Shown here one piece after another: positions 9,135 to 19,025 of a DNA stretch of 64,000 nt (within the stretch, counting starts at the first letter, position 1; every line of letters starts with the position of its first letter). Source of the DNA: Wolbachia endosymbiont (group A) of Bibio marci. GTDB taxonomy: Bacteria; Pseudomonadota; Alphaproteobacteria; Rickettsiales; Anaplasmataceae. A program made the position numbers and the translations under genes. The DNA is taken from NCBI RefSeq assembly GCF_947251645.1, contig NZ_OX366364.1, positions 124,001 through 188,000 of the forward strand, read 5' to 3'. Below the pieces are notes generated by a model, which was given only the letters and a program-made list of their open reading frames with translations, was not told the DNA's origin and searched no databases.

Positions 9135-11039
9135 TTAAACAGAAATCTTGCCAAGCAAATTATTCAGTCTCTTAGCAAAGCTGCTCGCGTCATCCATCTC
9201 TTCGCCTTCCACGATGCAAGCTTGGTAAAACAATAAGTGAACCATGTCCTCCAATGTTGGGTTTTCACCACTTTCAGCATAAGATTTCATTATACTCTTT
9301 ATTACAGGATGCTTAGTGTTAATTTCCAGCACCTTTGGCGTGCGGTAATTTAGCTGCTTTTGTTCGCGTAAAAAACGCTCCATGCGAAGATCCATAGCAC
9401 CTTCATCAACCGCTAGGCATACAGGGCTGTCAGTCAATTTTTTGGAAATTTTTACGCTTTTCACTGAATTGCCAAGAACTTTGGTGAAATATTGCAGTAT
9501 AGAATCTGCATTTTCCTCAGTTTTTTCTTCATTCGATTTATTTTCTTGATCTTTCTTATCTTCTTCTGAAGAGAATTTTTCCAGATCAACATCAGCGCGA
9601 GTCACAGACTTGAATTTTTGATCTTTATATTCATGAATTACACTGGTCCAGAAATCATCAACTGGATCAACAAATAGGAGCACTTCTAGTCCTTTACTGA
9701 CGAATCCCTCAAGTTGCGGACTGTTTTTCACTGAATCGAGGCTATTTCCGGTGAGATAATAGATATGCTCCTGCTCAGGCTTCATTCTGCTTATATAGTC
9801 ATCAATGCTGACTAATTTCTCATCACCAGTGCTATGAAATCTGCAAATCGAGAGCAGTGCCTCTCTCTCATCAGTTGGCATAGCTTCGCAAAGACCTTCC
9901 TTTAAAATTGCACCAAAATTGGTCCAGAATTTTGTGTATTCTTCTAAATTCTCTTTTGCCTTTTTACCAAGCTCTGATATCGCGCGTTTAGTGAGGGATT
10001 TCCTGATTTGCTCAACAACACGATTGTTCTGCAGTGTTTCTCTGCTGATATTAAGAGGCAAGTCCGGTGAATCAACAATACCTTTCAAGAAACGTAAATA
10101 CTGCGGTATGATCTGTACATTATCTTCAGTGATAAATACTTTATTTACATATAACTTAACAGAGCAACGTCTATCTGGATGAAATAAATCAAAAGGTTTA
10201 ATAGAGGGAACATAAAGCAAATTCGTATATTCTATTGCACCTTCATTTTTATTATGCAATATCATCCAAGGTTCACCACCAACATGCGCAACACTGCGGA
10301 AAAAATCATTGTGCTCCTCTTGAGTAACGTCATTTTTTGGCTTAGTCCAAATTGCAGCCTTACTGTTTAACTTTTCACTTTTTCCTTCTTCGTCTATAAA
10401 TTCAACAGGAAAGTTTATGTGATCTGAATAAGTAGTGACAATGTTTTCAACACGAAACTTGTCTAAAAACTCATTCTCTTCAGGGCGCATAATGAGCGTA
10501 ATTTTGGTTCCGCGAGGGACTTGATTATCTGATTTACTTATTGAATATTCCCCATTTCCTTTGGATTGCCAGACCCAAGATTCTTCTTCTTCAGCTTTTC
10601 TTGATTCTACTATTACCTCCGATGCAACCATAAAGCTTGAGTAAAAACCAACACCAAACTTCCCAATCAGCTCCACAGCTTGGCTTGAATCTTTGCTATT
10701 TTTAATCGCATCTAAGAACTTTTGCGTACCAGAGCTTGCAATTGTACCAAGGTTGTCTATTAAATCTTGTCTGTTCATTCCGATACCATTATCAGTGATA
10801 TATAGCTCGTTCTTATCTTTATTGGAGCTGATAGTGATTTTTAATTCGTCACTCAAATCTAGCAAATTAGGATTTAGTTGAGATTCATAACGCAACTTAT
10901 CACATGCATCCGATGCATTTGATATTAACTCACGCAGAAAAATGTCCTTGTTAGTATAAAGTGAATGAATCACTATATTCAGTACTTTTCCTACTTCAGC
11001 GTCAAATTTTAAATTTTCAGTTTCTTGTACGTTATGCAT
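9135..11039 (-). CDS. htpG: Molecular chaperone HtpG (Hsp90)
   Basis: Cytosolic Hsp90-family ATPase chaperone of about 634 residues. The GHKL ATP-binding domain is intact: [10 protein letters not shown] near the start, [15 protein letters not shown] and the lid segment [12 protein letters not shown]. The middle domain contains the catalytic-loop segment [10 protein letters not shown]. The frame opens with an ATG at 11051, but GGAG sits seven bases before the ATG at 11039 (MHNVQETE), which I take as the start. Heat-shock control by the RpoH encoded at 42.9 kb is likely but no promoter was verified. Confidence 0.95.
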   Translation of the reverse strand: MHNVQETENLKFDAEVGKVLNIVIHSLYTNKDIFLRELISNASDACDKLRYESQLNPNLLDLSDELKITISSNKDKNELYITDNGIGMNRQDLIDNLGTIASSGTQKFLDAIKNSKDSSQAVELIGKFGVGFYSSFMVASEVIVESRKAEEEESWVWQSKGNGEYSISKSDNQVPRGTKITLIMRPEENEFLDKFRVENIVTTYSDHINFPVEFIDEEGKSEKLNSKAAIWTKPKNDVTQEEHNDFFRSVAHVGGEPWMILHNKNEGAIEYTNLLYVPSIKPFDLFHPDRRCSVKLYVNKVFITEDNVQIIPQYLRFLKGIVDSPDLPLNISRETLQNNRVVEQIRKSLTKRAISELGKKAKENLEEYTKFWTNFGAILKEGLCEAMPTDEREALLSICRFHSTGDEKLVSIDDYISRMKPEQEHIYYLTGNSLDSVKNSPQLEGFVSKGLEVLLFVDPVDDFWTSVIHEYKDQKFKSVTRADVDLEKFSSEEDKKDQENKSNEEKTEENADSILQYFTKVLGNSVKSVKISKKLTDSPVCLAVDEGAMDLRMERFLREQKQLNYRTPKVLEINTKHPVIKSIMKSYAESGENPTLEDMVHLLFYQACIVEGEEMDDASSFAKRLNNLLGKISV

Positions 11040-11149
11040 TTTGAGCTCCATGATTAGCCTACTATCCTAATAATTTAAGTATTGAATTACGATCTTTCAA
11101 GGTCACGTACATCAAAATTAATGTGGGTGTAGTTATTATGACACCCAAT

Positions 11150-11250
11150 TTATGGGATCTCTTGCATAACAAACTTTTGGCAGCGTGTCAAGCAGCTTTT
11201 TCGCTTCTGTGAGCTACTTGGGTGACACCAACAGTTGATATTGGTTTGTT
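11150..11250. repeat. Dispersed repeat fragment
   Basis: The spacer between htpG and parB contains CTTGCATAACAAACTTTTGG, found again at about 24418, and a TTTTTCGCTTCTGTGAGCTAC stretch that resembles one near 60420-60446. These are pieces of the ends of the 0.5-kb repeat described at 24418-24890. No gene is seen in the spacer. Confidence 0.55.
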
Positions 11251-11270
11251 GCTTTGCTGGCAGCTACTAG

Positions 11271-12122
11271 CTATGCCTCAAGTTTCCTATTCAAAACTTT
11301 CAATATTAAATCTAATTCATTTGGATTATTATACCGTATCATAACTTTACCCTTAGAATTGTTGTCATTAATTTTGATCTTTAAACCAAGTTGAGAGGAT
11401 ATAGCGCCTTCTATTACCGTCATATCTTGATTTCTAGTATATCTCTGCTCTTTTTGGTTGTTGCCTTGATGCAAATCTTTTATCAATTTTTCAGTTTGTC
11501 TGACGCTTAAGCCTTGAGAAACTATTCTTTCTGCAATATCTTCTGCATTTTTAACATTAATCAGTGTTCTTGCATGACCCATAGACAATTTTTTTTCATT
11601 GATCATCATTTTCACACTATAGGGAAGTGATAACATCCGAGTCATATTGGTTATGTGGCTGCGGCTTTTGCCTATAGCTGAAGCTAATTCTTCATGTGTA
11701 TAGAAAAACTCATCTATCAGTTTTCTGTAAGCTTCACCTTCTTCTATTGGATTAATATCTTGTCTTTGTATGTTTTCAATTATGGATACTTCCAAGCATT
11801 CCTTGTCGTTCAAATCTTTTATGATAACCGGTGCACTATTAAGATTTGCAATCTTGCTTGCTCGCCAACGACGTTCCCCAGCTATTATTTCGTAACCATC
11901 ATCATTTGAATCTTTGCGTACCACGATAGGCTGTATAATGCCGTTTTTCTCTATTGAACTTGCAAGTTCTCTTAATGATTCCTCGTCAAAATGTTTCCTC
12001 GGTTGAAATTTGCTTGGGTGCAGTAATGAAATAGGCAAATACTCTTGTCGATCTTCTTTATTATCATAATTATCGCCTATGAGTCCGGCAAGACCTCTGC
12101 CGAGGCGTCTATCATCCTTCAT
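11271..12122 (-). CDS. parB: Chromosome-partitioning protein ParB
   Basis: A CTP-dependent DNA clamp that loads at parS and works with ParA to segregate origins. It has 283 residues. The N-terminus LGRGLAGLIGDN is the ParA-contact motif. The ParB nuclease-like domain contains the CTP-binding GERRWRASK box and ENIQRQDINPIEE. The helix-turn-helix spans about 140-180 (ELASAIGKSRSHITNMTRML), and a dimerisation tail follows. Its start overlaps the end of parA by four bases, so they form one operon. No perfect parS was spotted by eye in the window. Confidence 0.95.
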   Translation of the reverse strand: MKDDRRLGRGLAGLIGDNYDNKEDRQEYLPISLLHPSKFQPRKHFDEESLRELASSIEKNGIIQPIVVRKDSNDDGYEIIAGERRWRASKIANLNSAPVIIKDLNDKECLEVSIIENIQRQDINPIEEGEAYRKLIDEFFYTHEELASAIGKSRSHITNMTRMLSLPYSVKMMINEKKLSMGHARTLINVKNAEDIAERIVSQGLSVRQTEKLIKDLHQGNNQKEQRYTRNQDMTVIEGAISSQLGLKIKINDNNSKGKVMIRYNNPNELDLILKVLNRKLEA

Positions 12123-12961
12123 ACCACGCCCTCACTCACTAGCTTCTTTTCCTTACAACTGCTCGCGTGCTTTTTTAAAATTTCCCTTGCCAAACTTATA
12201 TATGCTTGTGCACCAGGACACTTAAGATCATACACAATAGCGGGTTTTCCATGAGAAGGCGCTTCTGATAACCGTACGTTACGTGGAATAACAGTCTCAT
12301 ATAATGGGATGATAGTTTTGTATACTTTATCATTTAAATACTGGCAAATATCGTTTTTAATCTGTTCACTGAGTTTGTTACGCCTGTCATACATTGTTAA
12401 CACTATCCCTTCTATTGCCAAAAAAGGGTTTAGGTTATTCCTTTTTATCAGTTCTACAGTTTTAACTAAATGGCTTAATCCTTCCAGAGCAAAAAATTCA
12501 CACTGAAGAGGAACAATAATAGAATTAGCAGCAGTCAAAGCATTTATGGTTAGAAGCCCAAGTGATGGAGGGCAATCGATGATTATATACTCATAATTAT
12601 CGCGTATCTTCTCTAATGCGCTTTTTAGCACAAATTTTCCTCGCTCAAGTTGCGATAATTCAATTTCTGCAGCTGATAAATCAACTACTGACGAAATTAG
12701 TGATAAATTTGGAATTTCCTTTATATTGAAAATTGCCGATTCTATCAATTTATTTTCGCTGCTCAGTAGTATTTTGTATATATTTTTTTCTTCCCTACTA
12801 CGATAAGAAATCCCGAGCCCTGTACTAGCATTTCCTTGAGGATCAAGATCTACCAATAAAGTGCTTTTTCCCACAGCAGCAAAGGCTGTCGATAAATTTA
12901 TACTAGTTGTGGTTTTGCCAACTCCACCCTTTTGATTTACTATTGCAATAATCTTGCTCAC
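12119..12961 (-). CDS. parA: Chromosome-partitioning ATPase ParA
   Basis: Deviant Walker-type ATPase of 280 residues that moves ParB-parS complexes over the nucleoid. The Walker A motif is NQKGGVGKTTTSINL at residues 8-22, Walker A' is LLVDLDPQGNASTG, and Walker B is YIIIDCPPSLG. The start codon is GTG at 12961. It is the first gene of the parA-parB pair, and cckA lies about 90 bases upstream on the same strand. Confidence 0.95.
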   Translation of the reverse strand: MSKIIAIVNQKGGVGKTTTSINLSTAFAAVGKSTLLVDLDPQGNASTGLGISYRSREEKNIYKILLSSENKLIESAIFNIKEIPNLSLISSVVDLSAAEIELSQLERGKFVLKSALEKIRDNYEYIIIDCPPSLGLLTINALTAANSIIVPLQCEFFALEGLSHLVKTVELIKRNNLNPFLAIEGIVLTMYDRRNKLSEQIKNDICQYLNDKVYKTIIPLYETVIPRNVRLSEAPSHGKPAIVYDLKCPGAQAYISLAREILKKHASSCKEKKLVSEGVV

Positions 12962-13051
12962 GCCTTTTATCTTATGTATAAAATAATTCTATTGTATATA
13001 TGCAAGAAACTTTTGCATTAGAAAATTTTTTTGTTGCTAATCGTACTAAAA

Positions 13052-15532
13052 TTAGACTATTTTTTTTGCTTCGTGTAATACACTTTGAACTTTGTCTCCT
13101 AATTCATTCAGAGTGAATGGTTTTGGCAAAAAGTGAAAATCTTCTATATTGATGTCATCACTCTTTAAAAAAGCATCTTCTGCATACCCAGAAATAAAAA
13201 TAACGTTGATATTTGGCCTATGGATCAATGCTTCTTTAACTATTTCTGGGCCGCTCACCTCTGGCATGATTACATCAGTGATTATAAGATCTATGTGTTG
13301 ACTTTTTTTACTGATTATTTCTAGCGCCTCGCTGCCTATGCTCGCTTCTATTACATCAAATCCTTTTCTTTTGAGTGCTTTAGAGATGAATTCCCTTACT
13401 GAACCTTCATCTTCGATCAATAAAATTATACCATTACCTTTAATTTCACTTACTACCGGTCTTTCTATTTCTTCACTATCTTCCTCTCTCAAATTTTCAT
13501 CTGATATGTAAACCATGGGCAAAAATATGCTAAATTTAGTTCCATGATTTACTTTGCTAGCAACATAGATGTATCCTTCAGTTTGTTTAATAATGCCATA
13601 TACAGTAGAGAGGCCAAGACCTGTACCGGAAGCAATATCTTTAGTAGAAAAAAATGGATCAAAGATCTTTTCAGTTGTATCACTCGTCATTCCACATCCT
13701 GTATCAATTACTTCAATCACAACATAATTTCCATGTTCAATCGCTTCCTTGTCTGGAGAAAACATATCCTGAGGTGTAGAATTTAATGAGTCAATCTTTT
13801 GATTAAAGGTTCGTATAGTTAATTCTCCACCCTTTTCCATAGCAGCACTAGCATTGACTGCTAAGTTAAGTATAACTTGCTCTAATTGCCCTTGATCAGC
13901 CCTAACAGCACCCAAGTCTCTACCATAATAAATATTAAATTTTATATTTTCACCTATTAATCTTTTTATCATTTCATAAAGATTAGCTATAGTACTATTT
14001 ACATCAATAATTTTTGGCTGCAAGGTCTGTCTTCTTGAAAAAGCAAGCAATTGTCTTACTAAATTTGATCCACGCTTTGCATTTTGCTGTATCTGTATTA
14101 TATCTCCAAAAGATGGATCACCAGCTGAATGTTGGAGTAAAAGCAAATCGCAAAATCCTATTATCCCAGTCAATATATTGTTGAAATCGTGCGCAATACC
14201 ACCTGCTAACTGCCCTATAGCTTGCATCTTTTGATAATGCTCAAGCTTTATCTCTAGGTTTTTGTGTTCAGTATTGTCAATAAAATAACAAAGTATGAAG
14301 ATCATTTTGTTATGAAGAAACTTATTGAAATATATTTTTATGTTATTACCGCCGTTGAGCTGTACATCAAAGGATGCATTATTTATTCTATTACTCGAAA
14401 AATATTCACGTATTTTCACATGATAACTATCCAATATCAATGTAAAGATTGAATTATTATCTGACCCTGCAAGCTTTATTAGTGCCGTATTTTTCTTTAC
14501 AAAGTTGCCATTTATGTCACATTGTGCAATAGCAATTGATGAATTTGCAAAACAAGGGTGTAATTGATAATCAACAATATTTGATTCGGTTGGTGTTATA
14601 AAGCCATATATATAGCTATGGTTGTATTTATCACAAAATATAGCAGTGCTCATATAAGCCTTGAATGGAATACCACTTATAGTAAAAAACAAAATTTCAT
14701 TATCGGTTGTTGTATTGTTATATTTAGATTGAGATATAAAATCACTGATTGAGCTACCTTTTTCCAGTTTTTTCAGTTCAAATATGTCTAAAAATCTTTT
14801 ATTTACAGATAAAATCACCCCTTTGGCATTTGCAATGTAAGTTCCTATACTGTGTTTTTCTATTAACTCTTCATATATCTGCTCCTTGTTTGTCTGTGTT
14901 GCTTTTAACACAAAATACCCATCTGGCCTTGCTATTGGCACTAATGATAAATTTAAAATCTTATTACTATTTATAGTAATTTGGGGATTATCTGGTATCG
15001 GCTCAAAGAGCAAAAGAAAGTTAGATACTCTATTCTTCTTGTTTAAGGAAATGCATACCTGTACAGAAGAGTTATTTTTTAGTGCATGATAGAGTACTTT
15101 TTTGTCTTCTTCTGAAACATCTCCTATTTCAAGAATCTTGCCCAACGTAATGTCATCATCTATATGATCTTGAAACCTTTCGTAGAACCTTGCATCAGCA
15201 TAAATAATACCCTCATCTTTGTGTAAAATAAGGCAAAATTCTGTATTATGATTTAGTGCATTTGCAAATATTGCATTTTGAAATTCTATAGTATTAAGTA
15301 GGTATCTGTAGCGTTTTACATTATATATCATAAAGAGAGTTGTTAGAATGCTAATTAATAAATTAATCTCTATATTAATATGCTGACTATATATATCAAA
15401 AAAGTAGAGTATCGATATTGCTACTGGAGGTAAGAGCATAATAACTGCCATCACAACAATTGACATTCCATAATTTCTTAGTATGAAGTCAACCCTGTTC
15501 TCTTTTTTGTTATCTATGTATCTTTTACTCAT
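13052..15532 (-). CDS. cckA: Hybrid sensor kinase CckA
   Basis: A membrane hybrid histidine kinase, in alphaproteobacteria the source of phosphate for ChpT and CtrA. It has 826 residues. Two N-terminal membrane segments lie at about 22-45 and 55-71, followed by PAS-like sensor regions to about 430. The HisKA domain contains QLAGGIAHDFNNILTG (His448). HATPase_c carries Asn560 in LNLAVNASAAM, DTGCGM and GTGLGLSTVYG. The C-terminal receiver domain has phospho-acceptor Asp753 in LIITDVIMPEVSG and Lys in FLPKPF. The domain order and the GGIAHDFNN box are diagnostic for CckA. An ATG at 15532 is the start. Confidence 0.92.
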   Translation of the reverse strand: MSKRYIDNKKENRVDFILRNYGMSIVVMAVIMLLPPVAISILYFFDIYSQHINIEINLLISILTTLFMIYNVKRYRYLLNTIEFQNAIFANALNHNTEFCLILHKDEGIIYADARFYERFQDHIDDDITLGKILEIGDVSEEDKKVLYHALKNNSSVQVCISLNKKNRVSNFLLLFEPIPDNPQITINSNKILNLSLVPIARPDGYFVLKATQTNKEQIYEELIEKHSIGTYIANAKGVILSVNKRFLDIFELKKLEKGSSISDFISQSKYNNTTTDNEILFFTISGIPFKAYMSTAIFCDKYNHSYIYGFITPTESNIVDYQLHPCFANSSIAIAQCDINGNFVKKNTALIKLAGSDNNSIFTLILDSYHVKIREYFSSNRINNASFDVQLNGGNNIKIYFNKFLHNKMIFILCYFIDNTEHKNLEIKLEHYQKMQAIGQLAGGIAHDFNNILTGIIGFCDLLLLQHSAGDPSFGDIIQIQQNAKRGSNLVRQLLAFSRRQTLQPKIIDVNSTIANLYEMIKRLIGENIKFNIYYGRDLGAVRADQGQLEQVILNLAVNASAAMEKGGELTIRTFNQKIDSLNSTPQDMFSPDKEAIEHGNYVVIEVIDTGCGMTSDTTEKIFDPFFSTKDIASGTGLGLSTVYGIIKQTEGYIYVASKVNHGTKFSIFLPMVYISDENLREEDSEEIERPVVSEIKGNGIILLIEDEGSVREFISKALKRKGFDVIEASIGSEALEIISKKSQHIDLIITDVIMPEVSGPEIVKEALIHRPNINVIFISGYAEDAFLKSDDINIEDFHFLPKPFTLNELGDKVQSVLHEAKKIV

Positions 15533-15692
15533 TATTGTTACTTGGCATCGTTGTACATACGAAAATGTTTTATTATATTGATTTAATTATTATAGATTTA
15601 TTAACGTCTTTGATAGATAATTATCATCCAAATCTAATTAAGTTCCTTAAATATCAGATATAACAATGTTAATAAGCTAGCGAGAGGATATT

Positions 15693-16517
15693 ATGGAAAA
15701 ACAAAGAACACAAGCATTTAAGTGGTTCTGTGCACTAAGAGATAAGATTATAGAATCTTTCTTATTAATTGAAAAACAATCATCCGCAGAGCCAAAGATC
15801 GAAAAGAGAAAGTGGGATCGCCCAGGTGGTGGAGGTGGTGAATCTACAATTATTTTTGGTAATGTTTTTGAAAAAGTTGGAGTAAACGTTTCAAAAGTAC
15901 ACGGAAAATTTGCAGATTCAGCCATTAATGAGATTCCTGGTGCAAGTGAAAGTAACGGAGAGTTTTGGGCAAGCGGTATATCTTTAGTGTCTCATATGCA
16001 ATCGCCCCTTATCCCTGCAGCGCATATGAACACAAGGCTGATATATACTTCAAAACAATGGTTTGGTGGAGGAATGGATTTTACGCCGATATATAAAAAT
16101 GAAGAAGATTGCAAGTATATTCATGAATTAATCAAAATGACATGTGATAGATTTGACACCGGATATTATCCAAAATTTAAAGAGCAATGTGACAACTATT
16201 TTTTCTTACAACACAGAAAAGAGCCGCGTGGCATTGGTGGTATTTTCTATGATAATCTGAGTTCTGGCAATTGGGAGAATGATTTTGAGTTCACAAAAGC
16301 AGTAGGTGAAGCCTTTTTGGAAATTTATTTGCACATCATACGTAAACATATACAAAAGTCTTGGACAAAAGAACAACGAGAAAATCAATTAATAAAACGT
16401 GGTAGATATGTAGAATTCAATCTGTTATACGATCGTGGCACAAGGTTTGGTTTAATGACTGACGGCAATCCAGATGCAATTATGATGTCAATGCCACCAC
16501 TTGTTAAGTGGGTGTAA
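15693..16517 (+). CDS. hemF: Aerobic coproporphyrinogen III oxidase
   Basis: Oxygen-dependent decarboxylation of coproporphyrinogen III to protoporphyrinogen IX in the cytoplasm. The protein has 274 residues. Recognisable segments are RPGGGGGEST near residue 46, MNTRLIYTSKQWFGGGMDFTP, FFLQHRKEPRGIGGIFYDNL, and the C-terminal RGRYVEFNLLYDRGTRFGL and MSMPPLVKW. AGAGGA precedes the ATG. It uses oxygen, consistent with life in an aerobic host cell. It pairs functionally with hemA at 5-6.3 kb although the two are not linked in one operon. Confidence 0.95.
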   Translation: MEKQRTQAFKWFCALRDKIIESFLLIEKQSSAEPKIEKRKWDRPGGGGGESTIIFGNVFEKVGVNVSKVHGKFADSAINEIPGASESNGEFWASGISLVSHMQSPLIPAAHMNTRLIYTSKQWFGGGMDFTPIYKNEEDCKYIHELIKMTCDRFDTGYYPKFKEQCDNYFFLQHRKEPRGIGGIFYDNLSSGNWENDFEFTKAVGEAFLEIYLHIIRKHIQKSWTKEQRENQLIKRGRYVEFNLLYDRGTRFGLMTDGNPDAIMMSMPPLVKWV

Positions 16518-16620
16518 ATCACTCTTATTACAAATTGGGATTTCACAAAAACTGCTTGTGTCGTAAAACAATTGAATTGACTTTATGTGCATAATCAATA
16601 TAACTTGAGTTATTAACATT

Positions 16621-16692
16621 GACTCTTTCGTCTAGTGGTTAGGACACCACCCTTTCACGGTGGTAACACGGGTTCAAATCCCGTAAGAGTCA
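16621..16692 (+). tRNA. tRNA-Glu (TTC)
   Basis: A 72-base cloverleaf. The acceptor stem GACTCTT pairs with AAGAGTC and the discriminator base is A. The anticodon arm is CCACC-CTTTCAC-GGTGG with anticodon TTC at 16654-16656. The T arm contains GGTTCAAATCC. CCA is not encoded. The tRNA lies between hemF and rsmE, 28 bases before the rsmE start. Confidence 0.95.
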
Positions 16693-16720
16693 CTCAAATA
16701 GAATATAATTAAAGTTTTAA

Positions 16721-17407
16721 ATGGGAAAAATTAGGCTTTATGTTGAAGAAGCTTTATCACAAGGCGTGAGTTTAGCACTTAATCCACAACAAAGTCACTA
16801 TATTTGCAATGTAATGCGGCTTAAGAAGTATGATAATCTCTCTCTTTTTAATGGAAAAGATGGAAAATGGTTAGGAGAAGTAGTTAATATATCGCGTAAA
16901 TTGACAAAAGTTACACTCAAAGAATGTACTAAACAACAGCAATATGAGGAAAATTTATACCTGTATTGTGCCATGGTAAAAAGTGCTGCTTTGAACAACA
17001 TAGTAAGACAGGCAACTGAAATGGGAGTAACCTGCATTCAATTTATTTCAACGGAACGTACAGTAGTAAAAAACATTAACCTAAGTAGAGCAAAATTACA
17101 GGCAATCGAAGCTGCGGAACAATCCGGTAGGATGAGTATACCAGAGATTTTGCCTCCTATTAACTTTTGTGAGTTACCTGATTCCCAGAGTAAAAATTTT
17201 GTTTTATGTGATGAAACAGGTAAAGCTGATAAAGTGCTGAAAGGCAAAAAAAATGTTGCTATTATTGTTGGCCCTGAAGGTGGTTTTTCATCTTATGAAC
17301 TTGATCTTGCCGATAAGTTTTGTCAAAAATTGAGTCTAGGAAAAAGAATTTTAAGGGTCGATACTGCTGTAGTTGCTGCATTAACTTTCACCAATTGGTG
17401 TAGCTAG
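16721..17407 (+). CDS. rsmE: 16S rRNA (uracil1498-N3)-methyltransferase
   Basis: SPOUT-class methyltransferase that methylates U1498 of 16S rRNA. It has 228 residues: an N-terminal PUA-like domain (HYICNVMRLKKYDNLSLFNGKDG), then the trefoil-knot domain with ATEMGVTCIQFISTERTV, EAAEQSGRMSIPEI and the SAM-binding knot IIVGPEGGFSSYE and SLGKRILRVDTA. Its ATG follows tRNA-Glu by 28 bases. The downstream 435 bases contain no gene, only palindromic repeats. Confidence 0.93.
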   Translation: MGKIRLYVEEALSQGVSLALNPQQSHYICNVMRLKKYDNLSLFNGKDGKWLGEVVNISRKLTKVTLKECTKQQQYEENLYLYCAMVKSAALNNIVRQATEMGVTCIQFISTERTVVKNINLSRAKLQAIEAAEQSGRMSIPEILPPINFCELPDSQSKNFVLCDETGKADKVLKGKKNVAIIVGPEGGFSSYELDLADKFCQKLSLGKRILRVDTAVVAALTFTNWCS

Positions 17408-17479
17408 ATTTTTAAATATGGCTAAGATAAAGAAATCTGGTTCAGTGTTGCGCGCACAAAAACTCTGTAGACTCTCTAC

Positions 17480-17720
17480 GAAGCAGTCCTGTCATCCGAG
17501 TAGCTGACTACTTGGATCCAGATTGGATACTGAGTTGGTGAGTATAAAAGTATGGCTAACGCTGACTAAGTTTCCCTACGTCATACCGCGATTCATTCGC
17601 GGTATCTTAGCATAGATCCCGCTAACACGTAGCGGGATGACGGTTGTCAGGGTGTCATCCAAGTAGCCTCTTTCTTGTCATCCCAGTGCCCAGACACTGG
17701 GATCCAGGAAACTTAATTGC
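17480..17720. repeat. Palindromic repeat cluster (types A and B)
   Basis: The spacer 17408-17842 carries no gene. Type A (about 17579-17642) is a pair of adjacent stem-loops: TACCGCGATTCATTCGCGGTA-like, then CCCGCTAACACGTAGCGGG, with CGTCAT and ATGACG at the outer ends. Type B copies flank it (about 17490-17515 and 17658-17712) and read TCATCCnAGTGC or the variant TCATCCGAGTAGC with its inverted partner TGGATCC. The same families recur across the window. Confidence 0.85.
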
Positions 17721-17842
17721 AAGTAATGCATTGGGTTTGGTGAGTATGGGTTTTGCGTTATAGAATAAAGCACTTTTGGTGAATTTGTAAAGAAAGCTGG
17801 ATTCCAGACTGGAATAACACCGTCATAAGGTGAAACTGGATC

Positions 17843-18865
17843 GGCTTTGTTGCATAGCAGCAGAAAAACTAGTGATTACTGACTAAATTCATTATAAAAT
17901 AGCGATTTAAGGATAAATATGCCACAAAAAATGAGAGTCAGTAACCATAGCGAATATAACAAATTTCTAGAAAAAAGAGGAAATATTTTTCGTTACATCG
18001 ATAAAGCTATCGAAAATTGGTATGAAATTGGGCCAAAATGCAGGGTGGCAACAATATTTACAGCAATAAAGTGGTGATTTTGATACATATAATAACCCAT
18101 CTATTCAGAATAGGTTTGAGTGGGATTTTTAGAGGGATACATTGAACAAATAGGAAAAAATTTGCAGGTCTATCAGCTATTCACAAGCATCAAAAGAAAC
18201 TTGATATTAAGATCAATGATTGCAGAAAATAACATGGAAGATATCGAAATTGCTATAGACAGTACAGGAATTAGTATATACAACAACACACAGCAAAGAA
18301 AATAGCAAAGATAGAGAGTACCACGGCTATAAACAAGTAAGAACAATTGCACATAATGTTGAGCAAACAAGTCATAGCTACAAAATACAGTAATGGTCTG
18401 ATCACTATGGAGCATTGGGGAAATTTGATGTTAAATATGCTATAAAAGCACTATATGCAGATAGGGCCTATGATAGAAAAAAAGCTCTATAAGCTGTGTA
18501 ATCAATATGGCATAAAAACGAAAATTCCTCCGAAAAACAACGCAGCAGAGCATCCAAAATTGGATTATATGCTTGATAGAAATGCCGCTATTCAGTTAAT
18601 GAAATTACATGGTGAGAATGGTATAAAAAGATGGAAAGAAGAAGTAAATTACGGAAAAAGATCGTATATTGAAGGATTTTTCTCAAGGTTGAAGCGAATA
18701 TTTGGGTTTAGTTTTAAGAATAAATCTGAGACAAATAGAGAGAAGGAACTACTTATTAAATGCTACTTAATGAACAAATTTACTGCAATTGGTATGCCTA
18801 AATTTGAAATAGTCGCATAAAATTATTTACTCTGGAAAAAACTTACGTTGCTATGCAACAAAGCC
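17843..18865 (+). mobile_element. Degenerate IS5-family (IS903-like) element
   Basis: Ends with GGCTTTGTTGCATAGCA at 17843 and its inverse ending ATGCAACAAAGCC at 18865, the same 13-base terminal repeats as the three intact copies in the window. It is 1,023 bases against 1,089 for an intact copy, so material has been lost. The flanking nine bases do not match (AACTGGATC versus ATCCCAGTG), so no target duplication remains. The right flank is again the palindrome motif ATCCCAGTG. Confidence 0.85.
17919..18820 (+). pseudogene. IS5-family transposase pseudogene
   Basis: The frame starts at 17919 with residues similar to the intact 318-residue transposase (MPQKMRVSNHSEYNKFLEKR) but is lost after about 50 residues. 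A second piece, IEIAIDSTGISIYNNT at about 18240-18300, covers the first catalytic Asp region and stops early. A third, 18455-18820, covers KIPPKNNAAEHPKLDYM through RSYIEGFFSRLKRIFGFSF to the end and keeps the catalytic Glu. Several frameshifts and deletions separate them. Divergence from the intact copies shows this is an older insertion. Confidence 0.88.
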
Positions 18866-19025
18866 ATCCCAGTGTCGGCTACTTGGATGACACCCTCTTG
18901 GATGAAAACCAGTGTCCGCTGCTTGCATAGCATTTATCTACCAAAACAATGGTCATGCAAGAGGCTTAATGACTTTGCTTGGATGTTTGATATAATTTAA
19001 ATTGTAAGGTCTAAAGAATACTAGC